From the NCBI RefSeq assembly GCF_000294775.2, contig NZ_CP015506.1, positions 4,377,501 through 4,441,500 of the forward strand: 64,000 bases of DNA. Reading direction: 5' to 3'. This DNA comes from Cytobacillus oceanisediminis 2691. GTDB taxonomy: Bacteria > Bacillota > Bacilli > Bacillales > Cytobacillaceae. The notes below the pieces were generated by a model. That model worked only from the letters and a program-made list of their open reading frames with translations. It was not told where the DNA came from and searched no databases. Shown piece by piece: positions 17,863 through 25,940 of the stretch. Positions within the stretch are counted from its first letter, which is position 1; every line of letters starts with the position of its first letter. The position numbers were made by a program, and so were the translations under genes.

Positions 17863-18795
17863 TTATACTCTTCTGTTCGGTCCTTCTACAAGCACTGGTT
17901 CAGCAAGGTATTTAATGCGCTCCATGATTCTCCTTGCCTTCATTTTCTCTTCCTCTCCGCGCTGGCTGTAGGAGAGATGATGTTCAAGACCCTGCAGGTC
18001 GAAATTGGAAGTAAAGAAAGTTGGCAGGCTTTCCTGCATGCGGAACTGCAGAATCGGCCCTAAAATCTCATCCCTTGTCCAGCTGGACATGGTTTCTGCA
18101 CCAATGTCATCAAACATTAAAACCGGTGCTTTTTTAATGGTTTCAATTTTGCTGTTAAGAGTTTGATCTCCAATTGAATTTTTCAATTCCCTGAAAAGTT
18201 CAGGAACGTAGACAATCATGGAGGATACTTTCTGGCTTGCAAGCTTATTGGCGATAGCACCAAGCAAATAAGATTTTCCTACACCGAATTTCCCATAAAA
18301 ATAAATTCCTTTTCCCTTGGATCCCGGCTGGTAGTCCATAACAAAAGATGCCGCCTTATCAACGGCCTCAATACGATCGTCATCATCATATATGGAATCA
18401 AAAGTGGCATGAAGGATATCAGATGGTACATATAAGCTCTGAATTAATTTTTCATTTCTCCGCTTCTCATCGTGCATGACCTTGCGCGGGCACTTATCAT
18501 ATTTCAGATCGACCGATCCTCTTTGAATCACAAGTTCCGGATGATAGCCCTGCATAAAGTTCACACAGCCCTCCAGGCTCGGACATTTATTGCACTCCTT
18601 GCTCTGCTGTGTATACTCAAAGAGTTTGCTAAGGCTCTTTTCAACCATCTCAGATGTCAATTCATCTTGATGAGTTTGGATAAAAGCCTTTACTTCAGGG
18701 TGATTAAGCGTTTGGTTTCTCATCATTTCATACCTTTTTTGAAAACCTTCATTGCCCGCAAGGCGCCTTAATGTTTCATTAATTTTCTCCATCAA
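17863..18795 (-). CDS. dnaI: Primosomal protein DnaI (helicase loader)
   Basis: A 310-residue AAA+ ATPase that loads the replicative helicase DnaC during initiation and restart. The N-terminal domain carries a zinc-binding cluster (C68, C71, C77, C102 in ECNKCPSLEGC and KCPRK). The ATPase domain has Walker A GKFGVGKS (168-175) and Walker B VLMFDDIGAE. Its start codon overlaps the dnaB stop by 4 bp (ATGA), so the two are translationally coupled; their products act together. Length is that of B. subtilis DnaI (311). Confidence 0.96.
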   Translation of the reverse strand: MMEKINETLRRLAGNEGFQKRYEMMRNQTLNHPEVKAFIQTHQDELTSEMVEKSLSKLFEYTQQSKECNKCPSLEGCVNFMQGYHPELVIQRGSVDLKYDKCPRKVMHDEKRRNEKLIQSLYVPSDILHATFDSIYDDDDRIEAVDKAASFVMDYQPGSKGKGIYFYGKFGVGKSYLLGAIANKLASQKVSSMIVYVPELFRELKNSIGDQTLNSKIETIKKAPVLMFDDIGAETMSSWTRDEILGPILQFRMQESLPTFFTSNFDLQGLEHHLSYSQRGEEEKMKARRIMERIKYLAEPVLVEGPNRRV

Positions 18796-20228
18796 TCAGT
18801 CACCTCCTGTGAACGCAGTTTTTTTAATTTTTCATGAAGCTCCTTTTTCTTCATTTCCAGCTCATACTGATCCTTTTCGCTTATTTGCTGCTGGGGCTCT
18901 TTCTTTTTGGCTGATGAACTGCTTTTTTCATCAAACCAGTCCGGAAGCATCTCTGTCCTGATTGGCTTCTTTTTGTTACCGGTTGTGCTGGCAGTTTTCT
19001 TTCCTTCCGCCCAATCCAGGTATTGCCGGTGTTCTTTCTTAGCTAAAGCAATAGCTTCCTGGGGTGTTTTTATTTTCTTTCTAGCCCAGTGGCCAGCTAT
19101 TTTTTCTACGTAGCCTTTGGTCAATTTCATATCTGTTTTGAGCATAACATATTGAATCAGTACATTAATTACCCCTGGCAAAAGCTTTTGCTGAAACATG
19201 ACATCTTCAATGATCTGCATATCGCCTTTTGATGGCTCTGCCCCTCCTGATATATCTTTTAATAGCTGCCTTGGTGAGGTGATTTCCAAATAACGGATCA
19301 ACTCTTCTTCCTGCGTTTCAGGCTGTTTTTTATGAGTCTGATGGATGGCAGGCTGAACCCTGTCAATCAGGGATGGCAGCTGGTCCTGGTTTTGGAATTG
19401 ATACCAGTCCCGTGCAGATTTTCTCAACTCATCAATGTTTATCTCATTATCTTCATTTACTGCGCTGATGACGATATTTTTCATTTGAATGGGGTCGATT
19501 CCGTACAAAAAGGCAAGATTGCTGATAGATTCCTTTACTTTAACTGTAATGGCCTTTTTCGGTACTAGTGATTCATTCAGCCCTGCCTGAAGCAGTTCAA
19601 AATTAAAATCTTCATTCCCGATTTGAATACCTTCCTGCTCCTGCCTTCCAATATACCCTTCCACCTCTGATTCATTCATCAGCTGCACCACTTCATCGTC
19701 AATCTCAAAAGAACCAGGGTGTCCTGATTGAAATACATCCTGAAAAGCCTTGGTTACTTCCTCATACCCTGTAGCTGTCTTCACCTTCTGTTCTGAGAAG
19801 AAGCGTTTAAGCCTCATAAATTGGTTTCTGCCCAATTTCTTATAAAGATAAATATTAAGCATGCCATCAAGGAAAAATTGTTCAGGTGTCAGCGGGGGAA
19901 GCAGTTCATAAATAAATGACCTTGTCTCTTCATCTTTGTTTACGTATACCTTTAAAAGTCCTATCCCTTCAAGCTTAAGGCGGGCTTCATATATATCCTT
20001 AAGCCCCATGTCCATGAAATTCATTAAACTATGGTGTGAATTAGAAGATGACCATAGCCGATTTTCTTCAAGTTCCGCCCATAATGTCATATATAAACTG
20101 AAGCACACAGAGCCAATGAGCGGCTGGTATAACAGCGTCAGCACTTTTCGGTCATAATCATGCAAAAGCCCGCTGGCTGCTACTGTATATCGATCAATGG
20201 GGAGCATCTCCTGCCAATGCTGGGCCAT
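18792..20228 (-). CDS. dnaB: Replication initiation and membrane attachment protein DnaB
   Basis: The Firmicutes-specific DnaB (478 residues), not the helicase. It acts with DnaD and DnaI at oriC and at stalled forks to load the helicase, and associates with the membrane. It shows an N-terminal DDBH1-type winged-helix region (1-130) and a C-terminal DDBH2/DnaD-like region around 320-400 (ITSPRQLLKDISGGAEP and WARKKIKTPQEAIALA), ending in a charged coiled tail. RBS AGGTG lies before ATG 20228. It is co-transcribed with dnaI and probably with nrdR upstream. Confidence 0.94.
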   Translation of the reverse strand: MAQHWQEMLPIDRYTVAASGLLHDYDRKVLTLLYQPLIGSVCFSLYMTLWAELEENRLWSSSNSHHSLMNFMDMGLKDIYEARLKLEGIGLLKVYVNKDEETRSFIYELLPPLTPEQFFLDGMLNIYLYKKLGRNQFMRLKRFFSEQKVKTATGYEEVTKAFQDVFQSGHPGSFEIDDEVVQLMNESEVEGYIGRQEQEGIQIGNEDFNFELLQAGLNESLVPKKAITVKVKESISNLAFLYGIDPIQMKNIVISAVNEDNEINIDELRKSARDWYQFQNQDQLPSLIDRVQPAIHQTHKKQPETQEEELIRYLEITSPRQLLKDISGGAEPSKGDMQIIEDVMFQQKLLPGVINVLIQYVMLKTDMKLTKGYVEKIAGHWARKKIKTPQEAIALAKKEHRQYLDWAEGKKTASTTGNKKKPIRTEMLPDWFDEKSSSSAKKKEPQQQISEKDQYELEMKKKELHEKLKKLRSQEVTD

Positions 20229-20369
20229 GGTATTTCACCTTTTTCTATTAAGAATATTTATCACATTGATTAATATCAAAAACATATACCGTAAAAAAAG
20301 AGCCAAAGAAATCCTTCAGCCCATCAAACTATTTCATTCGAAATCAGGGACAGCGGCAACTGACCTGAT

Positions 20370-20831
20370 TTAAGAGTGTTCTTTTTTGATTAATTCTTTG
20401 AGTTCATCAATAAAAACATTGATATCTTTAAATTGCCTGTAAACCGATGCGAAACGAACATATGCCACATCATCCACATTTGCGAGCCTGTCCATGACCA
20501 TTTCGCCAATTTCATCACTTTTTATTTCAGAGACACCGTTGCTGCGGAGCTCTTTTTCCACTTCAAAAGTAATGTCCTCCAGGTCCTTTAGGGCAACCGG
20601 CCTCTTTTCACATGCCTTAATAAGGCCTCTAAGTATTTTTTCCCGGCTGAATTCCTCTCTGGTGCCTTCTTTTTTCACAACAATTAAAGGAATTTCTTCC
20701 ACTTTTTCAAAAGTCGTAAACCGGTACCCGCATTTCTCGCATTCCCTTCTGCGCCGAATGGATCTGCTGTCATCAACAGGACGGGAATCGAGAACACGGG
20801 TATTATTGTTTTGGCATGAAGGGCATCTCAT
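20370..20831 (-). CDS. nrdR: Transcriptional repressor NrdR
   Basis: A 153-residue zinc ribbon and ATP-cone protein that represses ribonucleotide reductase genes when dATP is high. [16 protein letters not shown] (3-18) and CEKCGYRF (31-38) supply the four zinc Cys. The ATP-cone spans about 45-135 ([34 protein letters not shown]). GGAGC lies upstream of ATG 20831. It precedes dnaB-dnaI, as in B. subtilis, linking dNTP supply and replication initiation. No NrdR box is seen nearby, and its targets lie outside the window. Confidence 0.97.
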   Translation of the reverse strand: MRCPSCQNNNTRVLDSRPVDDSRSIRRRRECEKCGYRFTTFEKVEEIPLIVVKKEGTREEFSREKILRGLIKACEKRPVALKDLEDITFEVEKELRSNGVSEIKSDEIGEMVMDRLANVDDVAYVRFASVYRQFKDINVFIDELKELIKKEHS

Positions 20832-20945
20832 ACAATCAGCTCCGAATTCTTTTATAAGTAAGTTATTTTGCTGGCGTTAGATCAATTACCGAATTTTATT
20901 TGATACTCTTATCTTATAAAAAAGGAGTTGTCAGTACAAGTACAA

Positions 20946-21350
20946 CTATTTATCTGCGTTTCTTGCAGAACCGAGAAAATCATGCCGTTTATTCACCTTT
21001 TCATAAATGGAAAGAACTTCTCCCTTAAGGATTGGGTGGACACCTGCCGGGGAGGATTGCTCAGTTGAGATATTGATATCTACAGCCGTTTCGAAAGGCC
21101 TGACAGTCACGACTGTGACAATGGCAAAACAAGCTTTATTTTTCTTAATTTCTGCTGCTATCTCGCCGCGTTCTCTGGAAATGCTGAGAATGTTCACATT
21201 CTGGTCTGCTTTAAATAAATCTTCAATCGTTTGCATCATTTGAGCTGTATTGGTTCTATAATATCTTGTAGTGAGCTCAGGATCAGAGTGGTTTTCATTT
21301 GTTTCACACTGCTTTTTATAGCGGCTGGCAAGCTGCCTGAAAATAGACAT
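20946..21350 (-). CDS. Conserved cytosolic protein of unknown function
   Basis: 134 residues, no signal peptide or membrane segment. I do not recognise a named family. The middle (about 35-100) reads as an alpha/beta domain with EDLFKADQNVNILSISRERG and CFAIVTVVTVRPFETAVDIN, ending KGEVLSIYEKVNKRHDF. GGAGGAAAGAGG lies before ATG 21350. It is situated between nrdR and speD, on the same strand as both. Codon use is like the neighbours, so it is probably a genuine Bacillaceae gene with an uncharacterised role. Confidence 0.75.
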   Translation of the reverse strand: MSIFRQLASRYKKQCETNENHSDPELTTRYYRTNTAQMMQTIEDLFKADQNVNILSISRERGEIAAEIKKNKACFAIVTVVTVRPFETAVDINISTEQSSPAGVHPILKGEVLSIYEKVNKRHDFLGSARNADK

Positions 21351-21439
21351 CCTCTTTCCTCCGATATTTATTATGTATCCTTATTGTACTATTTTTGAGG
21401 AAGATACTAAAGGTAGTGGCAGAGTATTAAACAAAATAA

Positions 21440-21463
21440 AAAGAGGTGTATTGAATACACCTC
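21440..21463 (-). terminator. speD terminator
   Basis: AGAGGTGTATT-CAATACACCTCT stem followed by TTTTTATTTTG on the minus strand. Confidence 0.88.
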
Positions 21464-21488
21464 TGGATTGCCTAAGATCATTCTGTTA

Positions 21489-21863
21489 TTAAAGTACTTG
21501 AGCTTGTTTAACTTGAACTGGACCCATACCGCGAGGAATTTCGATATTCTCACGCGTTTGAGCTCCTAACGATTCTGCAATAAAGTCTGCAGCGATGTTA
21601 GGGTCAAGATCTCCACACGTATACACATCAATGCTGGCATAGCCATGCTCCGGGAAGCTGTGAATAGTTAAATGAGATTCAGAGATGATAACCACTCCGC
21701 TTACACCCTGTGGTGCAAATTTATGAAATGCAACCTCGCGAATTTCAGCACCAGATTTTAATGCAGCATTTACGAATGTCTGCTCAATAAAATCCATATC
21801 ATTTAACTTTTCAAAATCGCATCCCCAAAGTTCTGAGATTACGTGACGACCCATAGTTTCCAT
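21489..21863 (-). CDS. speD: S-adenosylmethionine decarboxylase proenzyme
   Basis: A 124-residue class 1b pyruvoyl AdoMet decarboxylase (SpeD/SpeH) supplying the aminopropyl donor for spermidine. Self-cleavage before Ser63 in SESHLTIHS generates the pyruvoyl group; His68 and Cys83 in DVYTCGD are the usual catalytic residues. An in-frame TTG and the ATG at 21863 share the RBS GGGGG; the ATG reproduces the family start METMGRHV. A strong promoter and a structured leader lie upstream (21864-22050). It is monocistronic, between terminators. Confidence 0.96.
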   Translation of the reverse strand: METMGRHVISELWGCDFEKLNDMDFIEQTFVNAALKSGAEIREVAFHKFAPQGVSGVVIISESHLTIHSFPEHGYASIDVYTCGDLDPNIAADFIAESLGAQTRENIEIPRGMGPVQVKQAQVL

Positions 21864-22014
21864 ATTCAAATTTCCCCCTTTAAACTTTTAAGCTATTAAT
21901 TAATGAAATTCCAGATTTAAACTGGTCCATAACTACCACGGGGGAAAGTTAGTCCAGAGAGGTCCTAACCCTTTAAGTAGCTACCATACCAAAACCTCGG
22001 AGAAGTTCACGAGG
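21864..22014 (-). promoter_or_regulatory. Structured 5' leader of speD, unassigned class
   Basis: About 150 nt between the inferred transcription start and speD. Minus-strand hairpins in order are CCTCG-tgaacttct-CCGAGG at the very 5' end (22000-22013), GTTAG-CTAAC enclosing CC/GG (21949-21970), and CCAG-TTTAAAT-CTGG (21911-21925). Related segments TATGGTAGCTAC and GTGGTAGTTATGG occur either side of the middle hairpin. There is no T-tract, so translational rather than transcriptional control would be expected. Confidence 0.6.
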
Positions 22015-22017
22015 ATT

Positions 22018-22046
22018 AGTATACTTTGTTTAATTTCTTTTTGCAA
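22018..22046 (-). promoter_or_regulatory. SigA promoter of speD
   Basis: TTGCAA (22041-22046), exactly 17 nt, TATACT (22018-22023), read on the minus strand; transcription would start near 22012. Confidence 0.82.
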
Positions 22047-22123
22047 CACATTGTTTTACATTTTTTTTGGCAAAATTTCTGAAGGCTTTGTCCTTCTCAG
22101 GATTTAATTCTGTCCAATAAAAG

Positions 22124-22149
22124 GAGCCTGCCGGGGAATGGCAGGCTTT
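22124..22149 (-). terminator. gapB terminator
   Basis: AAAGCCTGCC / GGCAGGCT stem followed by CCTTTTATT on the minus strand. Confidence 0.78.
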
Positions 22150-22187
22150 AAGGGTATGGGTAGTTTTATATTAAGAGAAATTGGCGA

Positions 22188-23219
22188 TTATCCAATTTTT
22201 ACTGCAGATGCCTGGAAAAGTTCCTGTGCAACAAATTTTGTTAAGTCTACAACACGGCAGGAATAACCCCACTCATTATCGTACCATGCAAGTACTTTTA
22301 CTTTGCTGGTGCCGATTACCATTGTAGATAATCCATCGATGATGGCAGAGTGTTCATTTGTGTTGAAATCAATTGAAACCAATGGTTCGTCAGTAATATC
22401 AAGGATACCGTGCAGCGATCCCTGTGAAGCAGTTGCAAATGCCGCATTCACTTCTTCTAATGTAACGTCGCGCTTTAAGTCCACTACGAGGTCAACTAAT
22501 GAAACGTTAGGCGTTGGGACACGGAGTGCCATTCCATGCAATTTGCCCTTTAAGTGAGGCAATACCAGCGACAAAGCTTTAGCGGCACCAGTGGAAGTCG
22601 GGATTATGGACTGTCCGCAAGCACGCGCCCGGCGTAAATCCTTATGCGGGTTATCAATATTTTTTTGGTCGTTTGTATATGCATGAACTGTTGTCATAAG
22701 TCCGTTTTCAATGCCAAATTGTTCATCAAGGACTTTTGCAACAGGTGCAAGACAGTTTGTTGTACATGAAGCATTAGAAATAATATCATGTTCTTCAATT
22801 TTTAATGCGCTTTCATTTACGCCCATAACAATAGTCACATCTTCATTTTTTCCAGGAGCAGTCAGAATTACTTTTTTAGCTCCGGCTTCAAGGTGAAGAG
22901 CTGCTTTATCACGTGAATTAAACTTTCCTGTTGCTTCAATGACGATATCGATGTTCAATTCTTTCCACGGAAGCTCTTCAGGATTTCGGCTGCTGACAAG
23001 CTTAACACTTTTTCCGTTCACCACAATAGCATTGTCTTCAGGAACAACACTTCCTTCGAATGGTCCGTGGTTTGTATCATATTTAATTAAGTGTGCCAAA
23101 GTTTCAGCTGGATAACTTGCATTTATGGCAACCACTTCAAGATTTTCATCAAGGATGGCTTTTCTAAAAACCATACGTCCAATTCTTCCAAAACCGTTAA
23201 TCGCTATTCTCGCCTTCAT
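22188..23219 (-). CDS. gapB: Glyceraldehyde-3-phosphate dehydrogenase, gluconeogenic type
   Basis: GAPDH of 343 residues. In B. subtilis, GapB runs in the gluconeogenic direction with NADP. The Rossmann motif is INGFGRIGRMVFRK, and the catalytic Cys152 lies in SNASCTTNC. The segment AINASYP at 32-38 lacks the Asp that fixes NAD in glycolytic GapA (ND at that site), consistent with NADP use. There is no cggR or pgk-tpi neighbourhood, which again points to gapB. Two CcpN-like sites lie in the promoter. It is situated between coaE and speD, as in B. subtilis. Confidence 0.95.
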   Translation of the reverse strand: MKARIAINGFGRIGRMVFRKAILDENLEVVAINASYPAETLAHLIKYDTNHGPFEGSVVPEDNAIVVNGKSVKLVSSRNPEELPWKELNIDIVIEATGKFNSRDKAALHLEAGAKKVILTAPGKNEDVTIVMGVNESALKIEEHDIISNASCTTNCLAPVAKVLDEQFGIENGLMTTVHAYTNDQKNIDNPHKDLRRARACGQSIIPTSTGAAKALSLVLPHLKGKLHGMALRVPTPNVSLVDLVVDLKRDVTLEEVNAAFATASQGSLHGILDITDEPLVSIDFNTNEHSAIIDGLSTMVIGTSKVKVLAWYDNEWGYSCRVVDLTKFVAQELFQASAVKIG

Positions 23220-23239
23220 GTTACGGCCCCTTCCGCATT

Positions 23240-23250
23240 AGTGTTATACT
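23240..23250 (+). promoter_or_regulatory. Second CcpN-like site upstream of gapB
   Basis: AGTGTTATACT matches 10 of 11 positions of the CcpN operator TRTGHYATAYW, inverted relative to the promoter site and about 25 bp downstream of it. Confidence 0.6.
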
Positions 23251-23273
23251 TTTTGTTACCCTAAGATGTAATT

Positions 23274-23284
23274 AGTATAACATA
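23274..23284 (-). promoter_or_regulatory. CcpN-like operator over the gapB -10
   Basis: TATGTTATACT fits the CcpN consensus TRTGHYATAYW at all 11 positions and its TATACT is the likely gapB -10. CcpN represses gapB and pckA during glycolysis in B. subtilis. Confidence 0.75.
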
Positions 23285-23442
23285 TATAAAATCATTTGTG
23301 ATGAATTAAATGCGGATTTTTTAATGTTTAACAATTCAGAAATATAAACCCTTTACTTTCACCATGTTTTATGGGGTAATGGTCTAAAAATCAGAAACAT
23401 ATAGTTTATTTTTGTCATACTAATTGGGTATTAAATGCAACA

Positions 23443-23464
23443 AAAAAGAGCCTGTGACAGGCCC
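23443..23464 (-). terminator. coaE terminator
   Basis: GCCTGT-C-ACAGGC stem followed by TCTTTTTTG, immediately after the coaE stop. Confidence 0.75.
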
Positions 23465-24064
23465 TTAGATAGCATTCCATTTTCTTAAAATATCCCACAA
23501 TTGTTTCTCTGTTTCTTCAATCCTGCCATTATTATCGATTACAGCATCGGCCAATGCCTTCTTTTCTCTTAAAGGCATTTGGGAATGAATTCTTGCCATT
23601 GCTTCTTTCTCGGAAAGCTGATTTCTTTGCATCAGCCTCTGCAGCTGTATACCTTCATCTGCATAAACTAATAATGTTTTGTCGCACATGTATTGTAATT
23701 TACTTTCAAATAAAAGCGGTATATCTAAAATAATCATCTGTTCATTACGGCTGATTGCTTGTTCCTTTTTGGCTGTCATTCTTTTGCGGACAGCAGGATG
23801 TACAATGCTATTTAAGGCTTTCCGCTCTTTTTCATCATGAAAAATAATGGAGCCCAGTTCCGCACGATCAATTGAACCGTCTTTGAGCAGAACCCTTTCC
23901 CCAAAATGACGGACAATTTCCTGATAAGCTTCTTCTCCTTTTTCAACAGCTAATCTGGCTTCTATATCCGCGTCGATTACAGTGTATCCTTTTTCGATGA
24001 GGAGAGATGAAACGGTGCTTTTCCCGCTTGCAATCCCGCCTGTCAAACCTACAGTCAGTGACAT
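23465..24064 (-). CDS. coaE: Dephospho-CoA kinase
   Basis: Last step of CoA synthesis, ATP-dependent 3'-phosphorylation of dephospho-CoA. 199 residues, P-loop GLTGGIASGKS (7-17), the DADIEARLAVEKG region (about 34), HPAVRKRM (about 88) and DIPLLFES (about 115) are all typical. ATG 24064 gives the normal start MSLTVGLTGG. It lies 24 bp after ytaF and probably belongs to the polA-mutM-ytaF-coaE unit, the order found in B. subtilis. Confidence 0.96.
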   Translation of the reverse strand: MSLTVGLTGGIASGKSTVSSLLIEKGYTVIDADIEARLAVEKGEEAYQEIVRHFGERVLLKDGSIDRAELGSIIFHDEKERKALNSIVHPAVRKRMTAKKEQAISRNEQMIILDIPLLFESKLQYMCDKTLLVYADEGIQLQRLMQRNQLSEKEAMARIHSQMPLREKKALADAVIDNNGRIEETEKQLWDILRKWNAI

Positions 24065-24088
24065 AGTGTGTTCCTTTCATATAAAATG

Positions 24089-24724
24089 CTAGATTTTTAA
24101 TATCCCGATTACGATTAAAATAATTCCAGGGATGAATGAGAACTTATGGACCCACCCGCTTTTGGAGAAGAGGGATCCTACTTGCATTCCCATAAACACA
24201 AACAGAGAACTCATAACGGCGACTGTCATTGCCAGGTAGAAAGGCGAGTACCCAAGCATAGCTGCACCGATCCCAGCTCCGAAAGCATCAAGGGATAAAG
24301 CGAGCCCGAGCATCAGTGCTTCAATTCCTGTGATGGTTCCGGATTTGTCAAAATCAGCGGACATCGGCTTTTTCAGGATATTAATGACAAGCCCAAGAGA
24401 TTTGATTTCCAGGTTCACAATCGTTTTTTCATGCGGCAGGACATCCTTAATCTTTTCCTGCCTGAAAAATTGATAAAGTACCCAGGCACCAAGAAAAATA
24501 AGTATGACTCCCCCAAAACTTTCAGCTAAAGCCGGAGATAAAAAGGCTTCTATAAAATGGCCAATAGTCATGGCAGCCATTAATGTTAAAGCTGAACAGC
24601 AAGCGATTATACTGATCGATTTAAATGGTATGCTCATTTTCCTTAAGCCATAGGTTAAACCGACACTAAAACTGTCAAGACTGACAGCAAAAGCAAGTAT
24701 CAAAAGAGAGAATGTATGCGCCAT
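24089..24724 (-). CDS. ytaF: Sporulation membrane protein YtaF (MntP-like fold)
   Basis: A 211-residue polytopic membrane protein with about six helices and the pseudo-twofold signature of the MntP/YtaF group: FAVSLDSFSVGLTYG (near 14) and a second LALSLDAFGAGIGAAM (near 140), each with an intramembrane Asp. The family is proposed to export divalent cations; YtaF is annotated as sporulation-related, and its substrate is unproven. An upstream in-frame start at 24781 is possible; 24724 has AAGGAG at 8 nt and gives MAHTFSLLIL. It is followed by coaE. Confidence 0.9.
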   Translation of the reverse strand: MAHTFSLLILAFAVSLDSFSVGLTYGLRKMSIPFKSISIIACCSALTLMAAMTIGHFIEAFLSPALAESFGGVILIFLGAWVLYQFFRQEKIKDVLPHEKTIVNLEIKSLGLVINILKKPMSADFDKSGTITGIEALMLGLALSLDAFGAGIGAAMLGYSPFYLAMTVAVMSSLFVFMGMQVGSLFSKSGWVHKFSFIPGIILIVIGILKI

Positions 24725-24818
24725 AGAATAGAGCTCCTTCCTGTCAATCGCTACGATAGTATATGGAAGAAGCCCATCCAATGTTATTCGAAACGCATTT
24801 CAGCTCTATTCTGCATTA

Positions 24819-25646
24819 TTATTTTTTCTGGCATGCTGGACAATAGACTGTCCCTCTGCCTCCTGTCACGATCCGCTCAAGCGTGCTTCCGCAGACTTTG
24901 CAATCTTCCCCTTTTCGCCCATACACATAAAGTTCAAGCTGAAACATGCCAATTTGCCCCTGGGAATTAACATAGGAGCGAATGGTGCTCCCTCCCTTAT
25001 CAACCGCTTCCCTCAGGGTATCTGCAATCTCTTTGTGAAGTGTCTCCAATTCGCTTTTTGTTAAACTATTTGCCGCTCTTTCAGGATGTATTCGTGAACG
25101 GAATAATGCTTCATCGACATAAATATTTCCTAACCCTACGATCGTTTTCTGATCGAGAAGTGCAGTTTTGATATTGCGGGTGGTCCGTGCAAGTCTTGCA
25201 GCAAGATCTTCTGCCGTAAACTCTTCTCCAAATGGTTCCGGTCCCAGGTGTGCCAGCGGAAGAGTCTTAAATTCTTCACCCTTTGCATATAAGTGCATCG
25301 TTCCAAATTTACGGACATCCTTATATCTGAGCTCTGTGCCATCTGTAAAATGAAAAATCACATGAGTATGTTTATCAACAGGCTCTTCTTTTAAAAAAAG
25401 TCCGTACCTGCCTTCCATTCTCAGATGGGACACAAGGGCATAATCAATGGTATAGAGTATTAGAAACTTTCCTCTCCTGCCAATGTCCTGAAAAATTTGG
25501 CCTGCTAAAGCATCCTTGAATTGAACAAGCTCTTCCGGATGCTTAACCATTTTGGGCCAGAAAACCGAAACATGTGCAATGGTTTTGCCGATGACCAATT
25601 CCTGCAATGTTCTTCTGACCGTTTCAACTTCAGGAAGTTCAGGCAT
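24819..25646 (-). CDS. mutM: Formamidopyrimidine-DNA glycosylase
   Basis: Fpg/MutM removes 8-oxoguanine and FaPy lesions and nicks the AP site. 275 residues beginning MPELPEVETVRR, where Pro2 is the Schiff-base nucleophile and Glu3 is catalytic. The H2TH region has QKTIVGLGNIYVDEALF (about 163), and the C-terminal zinc finger has CKVCGSTLER then CPACQ. RBS GGGAGG before ATG 25646. It lies downstream of polA across an R1 repeat, so the two repair genes are probably still in one transcript. Confidence 0.97.
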   Translation of the reverse strand: MPELPEVETVRRTLQELVIGKTIAHVSVFWPKMVKHPEELVQFKDALAGQIFQDIGRRGKFLILYTIDYALVSHLRMEGRYGLFLKEEPVDKHTHVIFHFTDGTELRYKDVRKFGTMHLYAKGEEFKTLPLAHLGPEPFGEEFTAEDLAARLARTTRNIKTALLDQKTIVGLGNIYVDEALFRSRIHPERAANSLTKSELETLHKEIADTLREAVDKGGSTIRSYVNSQGQIGMFQLELYVYGRKGEDCKVCGSTLERIVTGGRGTVYCPACQKK

Positions 25647-25726
25647 GGTCCTCCCTCCTTTGTAAATCAGTTAAAAATGCTTTGGACTTTGCTTTATGAT
25701 GTATATTGAATCCTGTTTGCCGGGGT

Positions 25727-25853
25727 GTTAATTTCCGCTGCAGGCACTCGCTTTCCGCGGGGCTTCCGGGAGCCTCCTCGGCGCTATGCACCTGTGGGGT
25801 CTCCCTGGGTTCGCCACTCCCGCAGGAGTCCCGCACCTTCCACTCCAATTAAC
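25727..25853. repeat. R1 interspersed GC-rich repeat, copy 2 (short form)
   Basis: 127 bp bounded by GTTAATT and AATTAAC. Shares CTTTCCGCGGGG, GGGAGCCTCCTCGGC and TGTGGGGTCTCCC with copy 1 but has CTCCCGCAGGAGTCCCGC in place of the ACATTGAATA block of copies 1 and 3. It lies in the polA-mutM spacer. Confidence 0.77.
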
Positions 25854-25940
25854 ACGATCTTTAATAGCACTTAGCATATCACAACAAGAAAAATCATTTT
25901 AGGTGAATTACTTGCAAAGTAATTTCCTCAAGACCAACTT

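Noticed and set aside
25639..25848. 69-residue minus-strand ORF upstream of mutM
   Set aside because: Reads through R1 copy 2 and overlaps the mutM start; it is a repeat artefact.
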